Source: Accumulibacter sp.
GTDB lineage: Bacteria; Pseudomonadota; Gammaproteobacteria; Burkholderiales; Rhodocyclaceae
Reading direction: 5' to 3'
DNA: 5,877 bases
NCBI GenBank assembly: GCA_031267455.1
Contig: JAIRZC010000118.1
Span: 1 to 5,877, forward strand
Both the position numbers and the translations under genes were made by a program. This document shows positions 1-5,736 of the stretch, piece after piece. The stretch's first letter is position 1. Every line of letters starts with the position of its first letter. Under the pieces are notes generated by a model. That model made no database searches and had not been told where the DNA came from. It saw only the letters and a list, made by a program, of their open reading frames with translations.

Positions 1-218
1 AGGTACTGGCGAGCGCCTCGACCCTCGAACCGGAGGTTCGCAAGACACTGGCCGGTGGCGCCAACGTCGCCGCGGCCGCGATCGTCGGAAAACTGATCGC
101 CGAGCGTGCCCGGAACGCCGGAATCGAAGAGGTCGCGTTCGACCGCGGCGGCTTTCAATATCACGGACGCGTCAAGGCGTTGGCGGAAGCCGCGCGGGAA
201 GCCGGACTGAAGTTTTGA
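1..218 (+). CDS. rplR: 50S ribosomal protein L18, C-terminal part (5' end outside window)
   Basis: This is the 3' end of the L18 gene. The frame begins at base 3 and gives 71 residues before a TGA stop at 216-218. The visible protein contains the segments [28 protein letters not shown] and [20 protein letters not shown] and ends AAREAGLKF. These are typical of the L18 C-terminal half, including the conserved [15 protein letters not shown] block. L18 binds 5S rRNA together with L5 and helps attach it to the central protuberance of the large subunit. The gene lies 25 bases upstream of rpsE, the standard spc-operon position. The start codon and N-terminal basic arm are outside the window. Nothing suggests damage: the frame is open throughout and the C terminus has the usual length. 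Confidence 0.96.
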   Translation, partial: VLASASTLEPEVRKTLAGGANVAAAAIVGKLIAERARNAGIEEVAFDRGGFQYHGRVKALAEAAREAGLKF

Positions 219-243
219 TCGCGCGCGAGAATCGGAGTCAATA

Positions 244-768
244 ATGGCAAAACCGCAGAGTAAAAAGAATCAGCAGACCGACAAGCCCGATGACGGCATG
301 CGCGAGAAGATGATTTCGATCAATCGCGTCACCAAGGTCGTCAAGGGCGGTCGGGTCCTCGGGTTCGCGGCGCTCGCCGTCGTCGGCGACGGCGACGGTC
401 GCGTCGGCATGGGGAAAGGAAAATCGCGCGAAGTTCCGGTCGCGGTGCAAAAGGCGATGGAAGAAGCCCGGCGCAAACTGCTTCGGGTCAACCTCAAAAA
501 CGGAACGCTTCACTATACCGTCGTCGGTCGTCACGGCGCATCGTCGGTGATGATGCAGCCTGCGCCCGAAGGGACGGGGATTATCGCCGGCGGCGCGATG
601 CGCGCTGTTTTCGACGTCGCGGGAGTGACCAATGTCGTCGCAAAGGCGTACGGTTCGACAAATCCCTACAACATCGTCCGCGCGACACTCAACGGCCTCA
701 TGTCGGTGAATACGCCGGCGGAAATCGCGGCCAAGCGCGGCAAATCGATCGAAGAGATTCTTGGGTAA
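244..768 (+). CDS. rpsE: 30S ribosomal protein S5
   Basis: The product is S5, 174 residues, a primary-fold protein of the small-subunit body that supports decoding fidelity and lines the mRNA entry channel. The N-terminal double-stranded-RNA-binding-like half starts near residue 20 ([18 protein letters not shown]). The KGGR loop at residues 34-37 is where spectinomycin-resistance changes map in E. coli; it is wild type here. The signature [28 protein letters not shown] runs from about residue 52. The C-terminal half contains [14 protein letters not shown] and [16 protein letters not shown] and ends [13 protein letters not shown]. The ATG at 244 is supported by GGAG at 234-237, six bases upstream. 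The N terminus carries a hydrophilic extension ([17 protein letters not shown]) slightly longer than in E. coli. The stop is four bases before rpmD, so translational coupling is likely. Confidence 0.98.
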   Translation: MAKPQSKKNQQTDKPDDGMREKMISINRVTKVVKGGRVLGFAALAVVGDGDGRVGMGKGKSREVPVAVQKAMEEARRKLLRVNLKNGTLHYTVVGRHGASSVMMQPAPEGTGIIAGGAMRAVFDVAGVTNVVAKAYGSTNPYNIVRATLNGLMSVNTPAEIAAKRGKSIEEILG

Positions 769-772
769 AGCC

Positions 773-958
773 ATGTCGGACAAAAAAATCAAGCTTACGC
801 TCGTCAAGAGCCTGATCGGGACCAAGCGTCCGCATCGCGCGACGGTTCGGGGACTCGGTTTGCGGCGCATGAACAGTTCTTCCGAATTGGAGGATACGCC
901 GGCCGTCCGCGGGATGATCAACAAGGTTTCCTACCTTTTGAAATGCGAGGAACGATAA
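773..958 (+). CDS. rpmD: 50S ribosomal protein L30
   Basis: The product is L30, 61 residues, a small ferredoxin-like-fold protein of the large subunit. The sequence begins [36 protein letters not shown] and continues [23 protein letters not shown], matching the L30 family core (LIG...H..T..GLGLR...... [11 protein letters not shown]). The ATG at 773 is preferred over the upstream in-frame TTG at 761, because it gives the family N terminus and follows the rpsE stop by four bases. No strong ribosome binding site precedes it (only AAAG just upstream), so it probably depends on ribosomes finishing rpsE. Its stop overlaps the rplO start by one base (TAATG at 956-960). L30 is absent from some bacterial lineages but usual in proteobacteria. 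Confidence 0.97.
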   Translation: MSDKKIKLTLVKSLIGTKRPHRATVRGLGLRRMNSSSELEDTPAVRGMINKVSYLLKCEER

Positions 959-1392
959 TGAAGCTCAATACGATTGCCCCCGCCGAAGGCGCGACTCACG
1001 CCAAGCGCCGAGTGGGCCGCGGCATCGGTTCGGGCTTGGGCAAGACGGCCGGACGTGGGCACAAGGGGCAGAAATCCCGCGCGGGCGGTTTTCATAAAGT
1101 GGGCTTCGAAGGCGGCCAGATGCCTTTGCAGCGTCGTTTGCCGAAACGCGGTTTCGTTTCCCTGACCAGCGCGCGCAAAGTCGAAGTTCGTCTCTCGGCC
1201 ATCGATGCGCTGCCGATCGATGAAATCGATAAGCTGGCGCTCATCCAGGCCGATCTGATTCCCCGAAACGCCCTGTCGGCCAAGGTCATACTCTCGGGCG
1301 CGATTTCGCGCAAGGTCCACCTCAAGGGAATCGGCGCGACGAAAAACGCCCGCGCCGCAATCGAAGCCGCCGGCGGCAGTGTCTCGGAATAA
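958..1392 (+). CDS. rplO: 50S ribosomal protein L15
   Basis: The product is L15, 144 residues, a late-assembling large-subunit protein with a long glycine- and arginine-rich N-terminal extension threaded through 23S rRNA. The extension is clear at residues 1-65: [20 protein letters not shown], then [40 protein letters not shown] and LPKRGF. The globular C-terminal domain ends with the L15 signature [20 protein letters not shown] near residues 121-140. An in-frame ATG lies at 943, but the start at 958 fits the conserved MKLNT terminus. It is served by GAGGAA at 947-952, inside the end of rpmD, and shares one base with the rpmD stop. secY follows after six bases. Confidence 0.97.
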   Translation: MKLNTIAPAEGATHAKRRVGRGIGSGLGKTAGRGHKGQKSRAGGFHKVGFEGGQMPLQRRLPKRGFVSLTSARKVEVRLSAIDALPIDEIDKLALIQADLIPRNALSAKVILSGAISRKVHLKGIGATKNARAAIEAAGGSVSE

Positions 1393-1398
1393 AATCGC

Positions 1399-2730
1399 GT
1401 GGCCAATAATCTGACCCGGATCGGCAAGGAAGGCAAGTACGGCGACTTGAAGCGCCGGCTCTTCTTTTTGCTCGGATCGCTGATCGTCTACCGCCTCGGC
1501 GCACACATTCCCGTTCCGGGAATCGACCCGCAGGCGCTTGCCGAAATTTTCAGCCGACAGCAGAGCGGTATCCTGGGCATGTTCAACATGTTCTCGGGCG
1601 GCGCGTTGCGGCGCTTCAGCATCTTCGCGCTCGGCATCACTCCGTACATTTCGTCGTCGATCATTTTGCAATTGATGACGTACGCCGTTCCTCAACTCGA
1701 GGCCCTGAAAAAAGAGGGTGAGGCGGGGCGCCGGAAGATTACGCAATACACGCGCTACGGCACTGTCGCGCTGGCCCTTTTCCAAGGAACGGGCATTGCC
1801 CTTTTGGCCGAATCCCAGCCGAATCTCGTCCCTATTCCCGGGATGGTTTTCAGGCTCGTGACGGTGACGACGCTCGTGACCGGGACGATGTTCCTGATGT
1901 GGCTGGGCGAGCAGATCACCGAACGCGGCCTCGGAAACGGCATTTCAATCCTGATCTGCGCTGGGATCGTCGCGGGACTTCCCAATTCGGTCGCGGGCAT
2001 GCTCGAGCTCGTAAACAAAGGCTCGATGTATCCGCTGACGGCGATTTTCATCACCGCGCTCGTCGGATGCGTCACGGCTTTCGTCGTCTTCGTCGAGCGC
2101 GGACAGCGCAAGGTGCTCGTCAACTACGCCAAGCGGCAGATTGGCAACAAGCTCTACGGCGGGCAAAGTTCGCACCTGCCGCTGAAATTGAACATGGCCG
2201 GTGTCATTCCGCCGATTTTTGGTTCGTCGATCATCCTGTTTCCCGCGACGATCAGCGAGTGGTTCGGCTCGAACGATTCGATGCGCTGGCTCAAAGACAT
2301 CGCGAGTGTCCTGTCGCCGGGCCAACCGATCTACGCCATTTTCTACGCGATTGCGATCATTTTTTTCTGCTTCTTCTATACGGCGCTGGTTTTCAACTCG
2401 AAGGAAGTGGCGGACAATCTGAAAAAGAGCGGCGCCTTCGTTCCCGGGATACGTCCCGGAGAACAAACCTCGCGCTACCTCGACAAGGTTCTCAAGCGCC
2501 TGACGCTCGTAGGTGCGGGCTATATTACCCTCGTTTGTCTTTTGCCCGAGTTCCTGATCATGAAATGGAACGTTCCGTTCAATTTCGGCGGAACGTCCCT
2601 GTTGATCATCGCGGTCGTCCCGATGGATTTCATGAGCCAGGTACAGGCCTATATTATGTCGCATCAGTACGAAGGGCTTCTGAAGAAAGCGAACTTCAAA
2701 GGTAAAAATGGCGAAGGAAGATTTAATTGA
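1399..2730 (+). CDS. secY: Preprotein translocase channel subunit SecY
   Basis: SecY, 443 residues, is the inner-membrane channel of the SecYEG translocon, which exports unfolded preproteins with SecA and inserts membrane proteins co-translationally. Ten hydrophobic segments are readable at roughly residues 20-33, 74-95, 118-138, 150-170, 181-203, 211-232, 266-286, 309-333, 367-387 and 395-418. The plug region is at about 60-72 ([13 protein letters not shown]). The cytoplasmic loops that contact SecA and the ribosome are [18 protein letters not shown] (about 232-249) and [16 protein letters not shown] (about 342-357). R352 corresponds to the essential R357 of the E. coli protein. The start is GTG at 1399; it gives the usual MANN terminus and has only a weak upstream GGA. 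The C terminus (GKNGEGRFN) runs 23 bases into infA. A proline at residue 408, in TM10, is at a position recalled as V or T in relatives. Confidence 0.98.
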   Translation: MANNLTRIGKEGKYGDLKRRLFFLLGSLIVYRLGAHIPVPGIDPQALAEIFSRQQSGILGMFNMFSGGALRRFSIFALGITPYISSSIILQLMTYAVPQLEALKKEGEAGRRKITQYTRYGTVALALFQGTGIALLAESQPNLVPIPGMVFRLVTVTTLVTGTMFLMWLGEQITERGLGNGISILICAGIVAGLPNSVAGMLELVNKGSMYPLTAIFITALVGCVTAFVVFVERGQRKVLVNYAKRQIGNKLYGGQSSHLPLKLNMAGVIPPIFGSSIILFPATISEWFGSNDSMRWLKDIASVLSPGQPIYAIFYAIAIIFFCFFYTALVFNSKEVADNLKKSGAFVPGIRPGEQTSRYLDKVLKRLTLVGAGYITLVCLLPEFLIMKWNVPFNFGGTSLLIIAVVPMDFMSQVQAYIMSHQYEGLLKKANFKGKNGEGRFN

Positions 2731-2926
2731 AATGCAGGGGGAGGTCCTCGAGATGCTCCCCAACGCGACTTTCAAGGTAAAGCTCGAGAATGGGCATATT
2801 GTTCTCGGGTTTATCTCGGGGAAGATGCGCATGCATTACATACGCATTTTGGAGGGGGATAAGGTGACAGTACAGCTGACGCCTTACGATTTGAGCCGCG
2901 CGCGGATCGTTTTTCGCGCCAAGTGA
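2708..2926 (+). CDS. infA: Translation initiation factor IF-1
   Basis: IF1, 72 residues, is a single OB-fold (S1-like) protein that binds the ribosomal A site and stimulates IF2 and IF3 during initiation. The whole domain is present: [20 protein letters not shown], then [10 protein letters not shown], the [13 protein letters not shown] strand-loop and [20 protein letters not shown], ending RAK. Position between secY and rpmJ, and the [10 protein letters not shown] ending, match the operon-borne infA of betaproteobacteria. Such genomes often carry a second infA elsewhere, which cannot be judged here. The ATG at 2708 lies inside secY, overlapping its end by 23 bases, with AAAGGT at 2698-2703 as ribosome binding site. 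Expression is therefore probably coupled to secY translation. adk and map, which often separate secY and infA in other phyla, are absent. Confidence 0.97.
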   Translation: MAKEDLIEMQGEVLEMLPNATFKVKLENGHIVLGFISGKMRMHYIRILEGDKVTVQLTPYDLSRARIVFRAK

Positions 2927-2938
2927 AGGAATTTCCCC

Positions 2939-2995
2939 ATGGATCAGGACGAGGGCGCGTTGCGTCCGAAGCCGCAACGAAGGAGTGAATCATGA
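2939..2995 (+). CDS. Possible 18-aa leader ORF between infA and rpmJ (uncertain)
   Basis: An 18-codon ORF ([18 protein letters not shown]) fills the gap between infA and rpmJ. It begins with ATG 12 bases after the infA stop, has GAAGGA at 2925-2930 eight bases upstream, and ends in a TGA that overlaps the rpmJ ATG as ATGA (2992-2995). The rpmJ ribosome binding site AAGGAG (2980-2985) lies inside it. The arrangement is what translational coupling would look like, but I recognise no homologue and the peptide has no domain. An ORF this short can easily arise by chance in a stop-poor, GC-rich gap. It is recorded as a candidate, not as an established gene. Confidence 0.22.
   Translation: MDQDEGALRPKPQRRSES
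2980..2985 (+). promoter_or_regulatory. Strong ribosome binding site of rpmJ
   Basis: AAGGAG is followed by six bases (TGAATC) and the rpmJ ATG. It is among the closest matches to the anti-Shine-Dalgarno complement in the window. It fixes the rpmJ start, which automated calling can miss because the gene has only 37 codons. Confidence 0.8.
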
Positions 2996-3105
2996 AAGTA
3001 CAGGCATCCGTCAAGCGCGTCTGCCGGAAATGCAAAGTCATCCGGCGGCATGGAATCGTTCGCGTGATCTGCTCGGATCCGCGCCACAAACAGCGCCAGG
3101 GCTGA
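2992..3105 (+). CDS. rpmJ: 50S ribosomal protein L36 (zinc-binding form)
   Basis: L36, 37 residues, is the smallest large-subunit protein. It binds 23S rRNA near the peptidyl-transferase/GTPase region and is held together by one zinc ion. The sequence reads [20 protein letters not shown] then [17 protein letters not shown]. Cys11, Cys14, Cys27 and His32 form the complete CxxC...C....H zinc ribbon, so this is the C+ form rather than the cysteine-free paralogue that many bacteria express under zinc starvation. The ATG is preceded by AAGGAG at a spacing of six. This gene closes the spc operon; 64 bases separate it from rpsM, the first gene of the alpha operon. Confidence 0.96.
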   Translation: MKVQASVKRVCRKCKVIRRHGIVRVICSDPRHKQRQG

Positions 3106-3130
3106 CCGGCGCGTGAAAGCGTCGTCCGGT
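3105..3130 (+). other. Small imperfect hairpin in the rpmJ-rpsM gap
   Basis: ACCGG at 3105-3109 can pair with CCGGT at 3126-3130, and CGC at 3110-3112 with GCG at 3119-3121. This leaves a six-base loop (3113-3118) and a four-base bulge (3122-3125). No T-run follows, so it is not an intrinsic terminator. It lies in the leader of rpsM, where S4-binding structure is known in gammaproteobacteria, but the fold is short and may be accidental. Confidence 0.25.
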
Positions 3131-3157
3131 TGGATATCATGAAGAATTACGTATAGT
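3130..3157 (+). promoter_or_regulatory. Weak candidate sigma-70 promoter upstream of rpsM
   Basis: TTGGAT at 3130-3135 is followed after 16 bases by TATAGT at 3152-3157. The -10 box matches TATAAT at five of six positions; the -35 box matches TTGACA at only three. In E. coli the alpha operon has its own promoter ahead of rpsM, so the place is plausible. Initiation here would start about six bases before the rpsM ATG, leaving almost no leader, which argues against it or implies a nearly leaderless transcript. Confidence 0.2.
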
Positions 3158-3158
3158 C

Positions 3159-3199
3159 GGGGTAAATCGATGGCCCGTATCGCAGGGGTAAATATACCC
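3159..3199 (+). promoter_or_regulatory. Possible translational switch around the rpsM start codon
   Basis: GGGGTAAAT occurs at 3159-3167, just before the rpsM ATG, and again at 3185-3193, inside codons 6-8. TACCC at 3195-3199 can pair with GGGTA of the near copy (3186-3190), forming a five-bp hairpin with loop AATA. It can instead pair with GGGTA of the far copy (3160-3164), which encloses the ATG at 3170 and ties up the GGGG that serves as the poor ribosome binding site. The two pairings exclude each other. In E. coli, S4 represses this operon through a pseudoknot spanning the rpsM start. The parallel is positional only; the stems are short. Confidence 0.3.
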
Positions 3200-3535
3200 A
3201 ATCACCAACACGCCGAAATCGCCCTGACGGCGATTTACGGGATCGGTCGCAGTAGCGCGCAAAAAATTTGCGACGCCGTCGGCGTTTCCCGCATGGCGAA
3301 GGTCAAGGATTTGACCGAAGCCCAAATGGATCGCCTGCGCGAAGAAATCGGCAAATTCACCGTCGAGGGCGACCTTCGCCGCGAAGTCACCATGAGCATC
3401 AAGCGCCTGATGGACCTCGGCTGCTATCGCGGATTGCGCCACCGCAAAGGCTTGCCTTGCCGTGGCCAACGCACGCGCACGAATGCGCGCACGCGCAAGG
3501 GGCCGCGCAGGGCCATCGCCGCCAGTAAGAAATAA
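3170..3535 (+). CDS. rpsM: 30S ribosomal protein S13
   Basis: S13, 121 residues, sits in the head of the small subunit. It bridges to the large subunit (L5) and its tail reaches the P-site tRNA. The N-terminal domain reads [20 protein letters not shown] then [14 protein letters not shown], including the helix-two-turn-helix core. A central helix carries [20 protein letters not shown]. The C-terminal block [30 protein letters not shown] (about residues 85-114) is the family signature, followed by the basic tail AIAASKK. The ATG at 3170 has a poor ribosome binding site (GGGG at 3159-3162). Codons 7-10 include GTA and the only ATA isoleucine codon of the gene, both inside a possible start-region hairpin. 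This is the first gene of the alpha operon. Confidence 0.98.
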   Translation: MARIAGVNIPNHQHAEIALTAIYGIGRSSAQKICDAVGVSRMAKVKDLTEAQMDRLREEIGKFTVEGDLRREVTMSIKRLMDLGCYRGLRHRKGLPCRGQRTRTNARTRKGPRRAIAASKK

Positions 3536-3549
3536 GAGGATTCGAAAAC

Positions 3550-3939
3550 ATGGCAAAGACTGCAACGAAAGTTCGCAAAAAGGTCAAAAAGAATGTCGCC
3601 GAAGGGATTGCCCACATCCACGCGTCGTTCAACAATACGATCATCACGATCACCGATCGCCAGGGCAACGCTTTGTCATGGGCGACTTCGGGCGGCGCGG
3701 GCTTCAAAGGGTCGCGCAAGAGCACGCCGTTCGCCGCGCAGGTTGCCGCCGAGACCGCGGGGAGAGCTGCGGTCGATTGCGGTGTGAAGAACCTCGAAGT
3801 GCGCATCAAAGGACCGGGTCCCGGCCGTGAATCCTCCGTGCGCGCGCTGAACGCGCTCGGACTGAAAATTACCGCGATTACCGATGTGACGCCGATCCCG
3901 CACAACGGTTGCCGCCCGCCAAAGAAACGCCGGATTTAA
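3550..3939 (+). CDS. rpsK: 30S ribosomal protein S11
   Basis: S11, 129 residues, lines the platform of the small subunit near the mRNA exit (Shine-Dalgarno) region, next to S7 and S18. After a basic N terminus ([18 protein letters not shown]) come the core elements [42 protein letters not shown] and [22 protein letters not shown]. The C terminus is [18 protein letters not shown]. Asn119 in the HNG motif corresponds to the asparagine that becomes isoaspartate in the E. coli protein. The ATG at 3550 has AAGAGGA at 3534-3540 upstream, overlapping the rpsM stop. The gap to rpsM is 14 bases, and rpsD starts 11 bases after the stop, so the three genes look co-transcribed. Confidence 0.98.
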   Translation: MAKTATKVRKKVKKNVAEGIAHIHASFNNTIITITDRQGNALSWATSGGAGFKGSRKSTPFAAQVAAETAGRAAVDCGVKNLEVRIKGPGPGRESSVRALNALGLKITAITDVTPIPHNGCRPPKKRRI

Positions 3940-3950
3940 GGAAGGTATAC

Positions 3951-4580
3951 ATGGCTCGCAATCTTGATCCAAAATGCCGTCAATGCCGCAGGGAAGGCGA
4001 GAAACTCTTCCTGAAGGGCGAAAAATGCTTTACCGACAAATGTGCCATCGAACGGCGCTCATATGCGCCGGGGCAGCACGGACAGCGGTCCGGGCAGCGC
4101 CTCTCCGACTACGGAGTTCACCTGCGTGAAAAGCAGAAGATCCGCCGCATTTACGGGGTGCTCGAAAACCAGTTTCGCCGGCTCTACAAAGAAGCGGACC
4201 GCCGCAAGGGTGTGACGGGCGAAATCCTCCTGCAGCTCTTGGAATCGAGGCTCGACACCGTCGTCTATCGCATGGGGTTTGCGGCCTCGCGTTCCGAGGC
4301 GCGCCAGGTCGTTCGACATAACGCCGTGTGCGTCAACGGTCGCCGCGTAAACATTCCCTCGTTCCAGGTTCGTCCCGGCGACGTCGTCGAAGTCGCCGAA
4401 AAGGCCAAGGGCCAGCTGCGGATCAAATCGGCGCTGGCGGAGGCCGAATCCCGCGGTTTTCCGCAATGGGTCGAAGTAGACATCAAGGAAGCGCGCGGAA
4501 CGTACAAGGCGCGCCCTGAGCGCGGCGAACTGCCGCCGACGATCAACGAGGGCCTCGTGATCGAGCTCTATTCCAAGTGA
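3951..4580 (+). CDS. rpsD: 30S ribosomal protein S4 (four-cysteine form)
   Basis: S4, 209 residues, nucleates small-subunit assembly by binding the 5' domain of 16S rRNA; in enteric bacteria it also represses the alpha operon. The N terminus [20 protein letters not shown] continues [11 protein letters not shown], placing cysteines at 9, 12, 26 and 31. That is the spacing of the metal-binding knuckle of Thermus S4, so this is a C+ S4. The body contains PGQHGQ (40-45), [21 protein letters not shown] and KGVTGE. The S4 RNA-binding domain spans about residues 98-160 ([45 protein letters not shown]), and the end is [11 protein letters not shown]. The ATG at 3951 follows AAGGAAGG at 3938-3945; an upstream in-frame TTG at 3909 is rejected because it lies inside rpsK. 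Confidence 0.98.
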   Translation: MARNLDPKCRQCRREGEKLFLKGEKCFTDKCAIERRSYAPGQHGQRSGQRLSDYGVHLREKQKIRRIYGVLENQFRRLYKEADRRKGVTGEILLQLLESRLDTVVYRMGFAASRSEARQVVRHNAVCVNGRRVNIPSFQVRPGDVVEVAEKAKGQLRIKSALAEAESRGFPQWVEVDIKEARGTYKARPERGELPPTINEGLVIELYSK

Positions 4581-4631
4581 TTTTTCTCGCCCTCGCTGGA
4601 ATACCGATCGAAGGGTGAAGGACGAAGACCT

Positions 4632-5606
4632 ATGTATAACAATGAACTTTTGAAACCACGAATCATCGATGTGCAGAGCGTGTCGCCCGTGCACGCGAGA
4701 GTCGTCATGGAGCCGTTCGAGCGCGGCTACGGGCATACGCTCGGTAACGCGTTGCGCCGCATCCTCCTTTCCTCGATGCCGGGTTTCGCGGCGACCGAAG
4801 TGGTGATCGACGGCGTTCTCCACGAGTATTCGACGATCGACGGCGTGCAGGAAGATGTCGTCGATATCCTCCTGAATCTCAAGGGCGTCGTTTTCAAACT
4901 GCACAGCCGCGACGAAGCGACCCTACGCCTCAGCAAGGCGGGCGAAAGCGTCGTTCGTGCCGGAGACATCGAACTGACGCACGACGTCGAAGTCATCAAT
5001 CCCGACCATGTGATCGCGCATCTCTCGTCGGGCGGAAGGCTCTCGATGGAACTGAAGGTCGAAAAGAGGCGCGGCTACGTTCCTGGAAACCTCCACAATC
5101 TCGTCGGCGGCAGCCAGAATATTGGAAAACTCGTTCTCGACGCCTCATTCAGCCCGGTTCGCCACGTAAGCTATTCGGTCGAAAGCGCACGTGTCGAGCA
5201 AAGGACCGACCTCGACAAACTGATCATGGAGATCGAGACCAATGGCGTGATCGAGCCTGAAGCGGCGATTCGAATGGCGGCGCGCATACTGATGGAGCAG
5301 CTTTCCGTTTTTGCCGACCTCGAAGGAACCGCGCTTCCCATCGAGTCCAGAAAATCGATCCAGGTCGACCCGCTTCTCCTGCGCCTTGTCGACGATCTGG
5401 AACTGACGGTGCGCTCGGCCAACTGCCTGAAGGCTGAGAATATCTACTACATTGGAGATTTGATCCAACGCACCGAAAACGAGTTGCTCAAAACGCCCAA
5501 TCTCGGAAGAAAATCGCTCAACGAGATCAAGGAAGTGCTCGCGGCGCGTGGGCTGACCCTTGGAATGAAACTCGAAAGCTGGCCGCCCGCCGGGCTTGAA
5601 AGGTGA
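4632..5606 (+). CDS. rpoA: DNA-directed RNA polymerase subunit alpha
   Basis: The alpha subunit, 324 residues, dimerises to scaffold beta and beta' and contacts promoter UP elements and activators. The N-terminal domain (about 1-230) contains [20 protein letters not shown] at 30-49; the arginine pair there includes the equivalent of the E. coli residue R45, needed for assembly. It also holds [10 protein letters not shown] and [23 protein letters not shown] linker of about 15-20 residues ([15 protein letters not shown]) leads to the C-terminal domain at about 249-318: [52 protein letters not shown]261 corresponds to E. coli R265, the key DNA-contact residue. The C-terminal domain resembles remembered Burkholderia sequences. 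The ATG at 4632 has GAAGGA at 4617-4622. The 51 bases from rpsD hold no gene. Confidence 0.98.
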   Translation: MYNNELLKPRIIDVQSVSPVHARVVMEPFERGYGHTLGNALRRILLSSMPGFAATEVVIDGVLHEYSTIDGVQEDVVDILLNLKGVVFKLHSRDEATLRLSKAGESVVRAGDIELTHDVEVINPDHVIAHLSSGGRLSMELKVEKRRGYVPGNLHNLVGGSQNIGKLVLDASFSPVRHVSYSVESARVEQRTDLDKLIMEIETNGVIEPEAAIRMAARILMEQLSVFADLEGTALPIESRKSIQVDPLLLRLVDDLELTVRSANCLKAENIYYIGDLIQRTENELLKTPNLGRKSLNEIKEVLAARGLTLGMKLESWPPAGLER

Positions 5607-5614
5607 TTCCGTTC

Positions 5615-5734
5615 ATGAATCGCCGGCAACGAAAATGCGCACCGTTCTTTTCGCCGGTTTCGGCGAAAAGAACCGGTAAAAACATCGGCCACCCGACGGT
5701 GAGTCAGCCCGGCAAGAAACACAAAGGAATATAG
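5615..5734 (+). CDS. Possible 39-aa basic ORF between rpoA and rplQ (uncertain)
   Basis: A 39-codon ORF starts eight bases after the rpoA stop and ends (TAG) two bases before the rplQ ATG, nearly filling the gap. AAAGGTGA at 5599-5606 could be its ribosome binding site. The peptide begins [20 protein letters not shown] and ends QPGKKHKGI. It has ten Lys or Arg residues and no Asp or Glu, a composition like a small RNA-binding protein. I recognise no family. A 13-bp perfect inverted repeat lies inside it, and codons such as AGA and ATA are unlike its neighbours, which suggests the DNA is shaped by RNA structure rather than protein. It is most likely spurious. Confidence 0.18.
   Translation: MNRRQRKCAPFFSPVSAKRTGKNIGHPTVSQPGKKHKGI
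5641..5677 (+). other. Strong hairpin in the rpoA-rplQ gap, without a U-tract
   Basis: GTTCTTTTCGCCG (5644-5656) is the exact reverse complement of CGGCGAAAAGAAC (5661-5673), with loop GTTT. Allowing one bulged C at 5674, ACC/GGT extend the stem to 16 bp. The 3' flank is AAAAACATCGG, not a T-run, so it is not a classical rho-independent terminator on the + strand. On the - strand a TTTT occurs only several bases beyond the stem. It may protect the rpoA mRNA end, serve as an RNase III processing site or lower rplQ read-through; these roles are inferred from position. Confidence 0.75.
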
Positions 5735-5736
5735 TT

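Noticed and set aside
238..924. 228-codon open frame on the - strand opposite rpsE and rpmD
   Set aside because: It lies antisense to two certain ribosomal genes, has no recognisable domain and an arginine- and histidine-rich composition typical of the reverse frame of GC-rich genes.
931..1785. 284-codon open frame on the - strand opposite rplO and the start of secY
   Set aside because: It is a shadow of two conserved genes, with charged low-complexity composition and no family resemblance.
2445..2460. Inverted repeat CCGGGA-TACG-TCCCGG inside secY
   Set aside because: It lies in codons for the invariant VPGIRPG loop, so the protein sequence alone explains it.
1899..2705. 268-codon + strand open frame within secY in another frame
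   Set aside because: SecY in the correct frame is unambiguous. This alternate product is an arginine-rich string without any motif.
1945..2832. 295-codon open frame on the - strand opposite secY and infA
   Set aside because: The peptide is unnaturally rich in Arg, Asp and Glu, as expected when hydrophobic membrane-helix codons are read in reverse. No domain or plausible start was seen.
3139..3156. Five-codon ORF (MKNYV) upstream of rpsM
   Set aside because: It is too short to support and lacks a convincing ribosome binding site; a chance ATG is the simpler reading.
4581..4631. A small gene or regulatory element in the rpsD-rpoA gap
   Set aside because: The 51 bases contain no ATG before the rpoA start, no clear inverted repeat and only the rpoA ribosome binding site.
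4059..4904. 281-codon open frame on the - strand opposite rpsD and the start of rpoA
   Set aside because: It crosses two conserved genes and their gap in antisense, with no ribosome binding site or domain supporting it.
5641..5677. Intrinsic transcription terminator after rpoA
   Set aside because: The stem is good, but the 3' flank is A-rich instead of T-rich, and rplQ of the same operon follows on the same strand.
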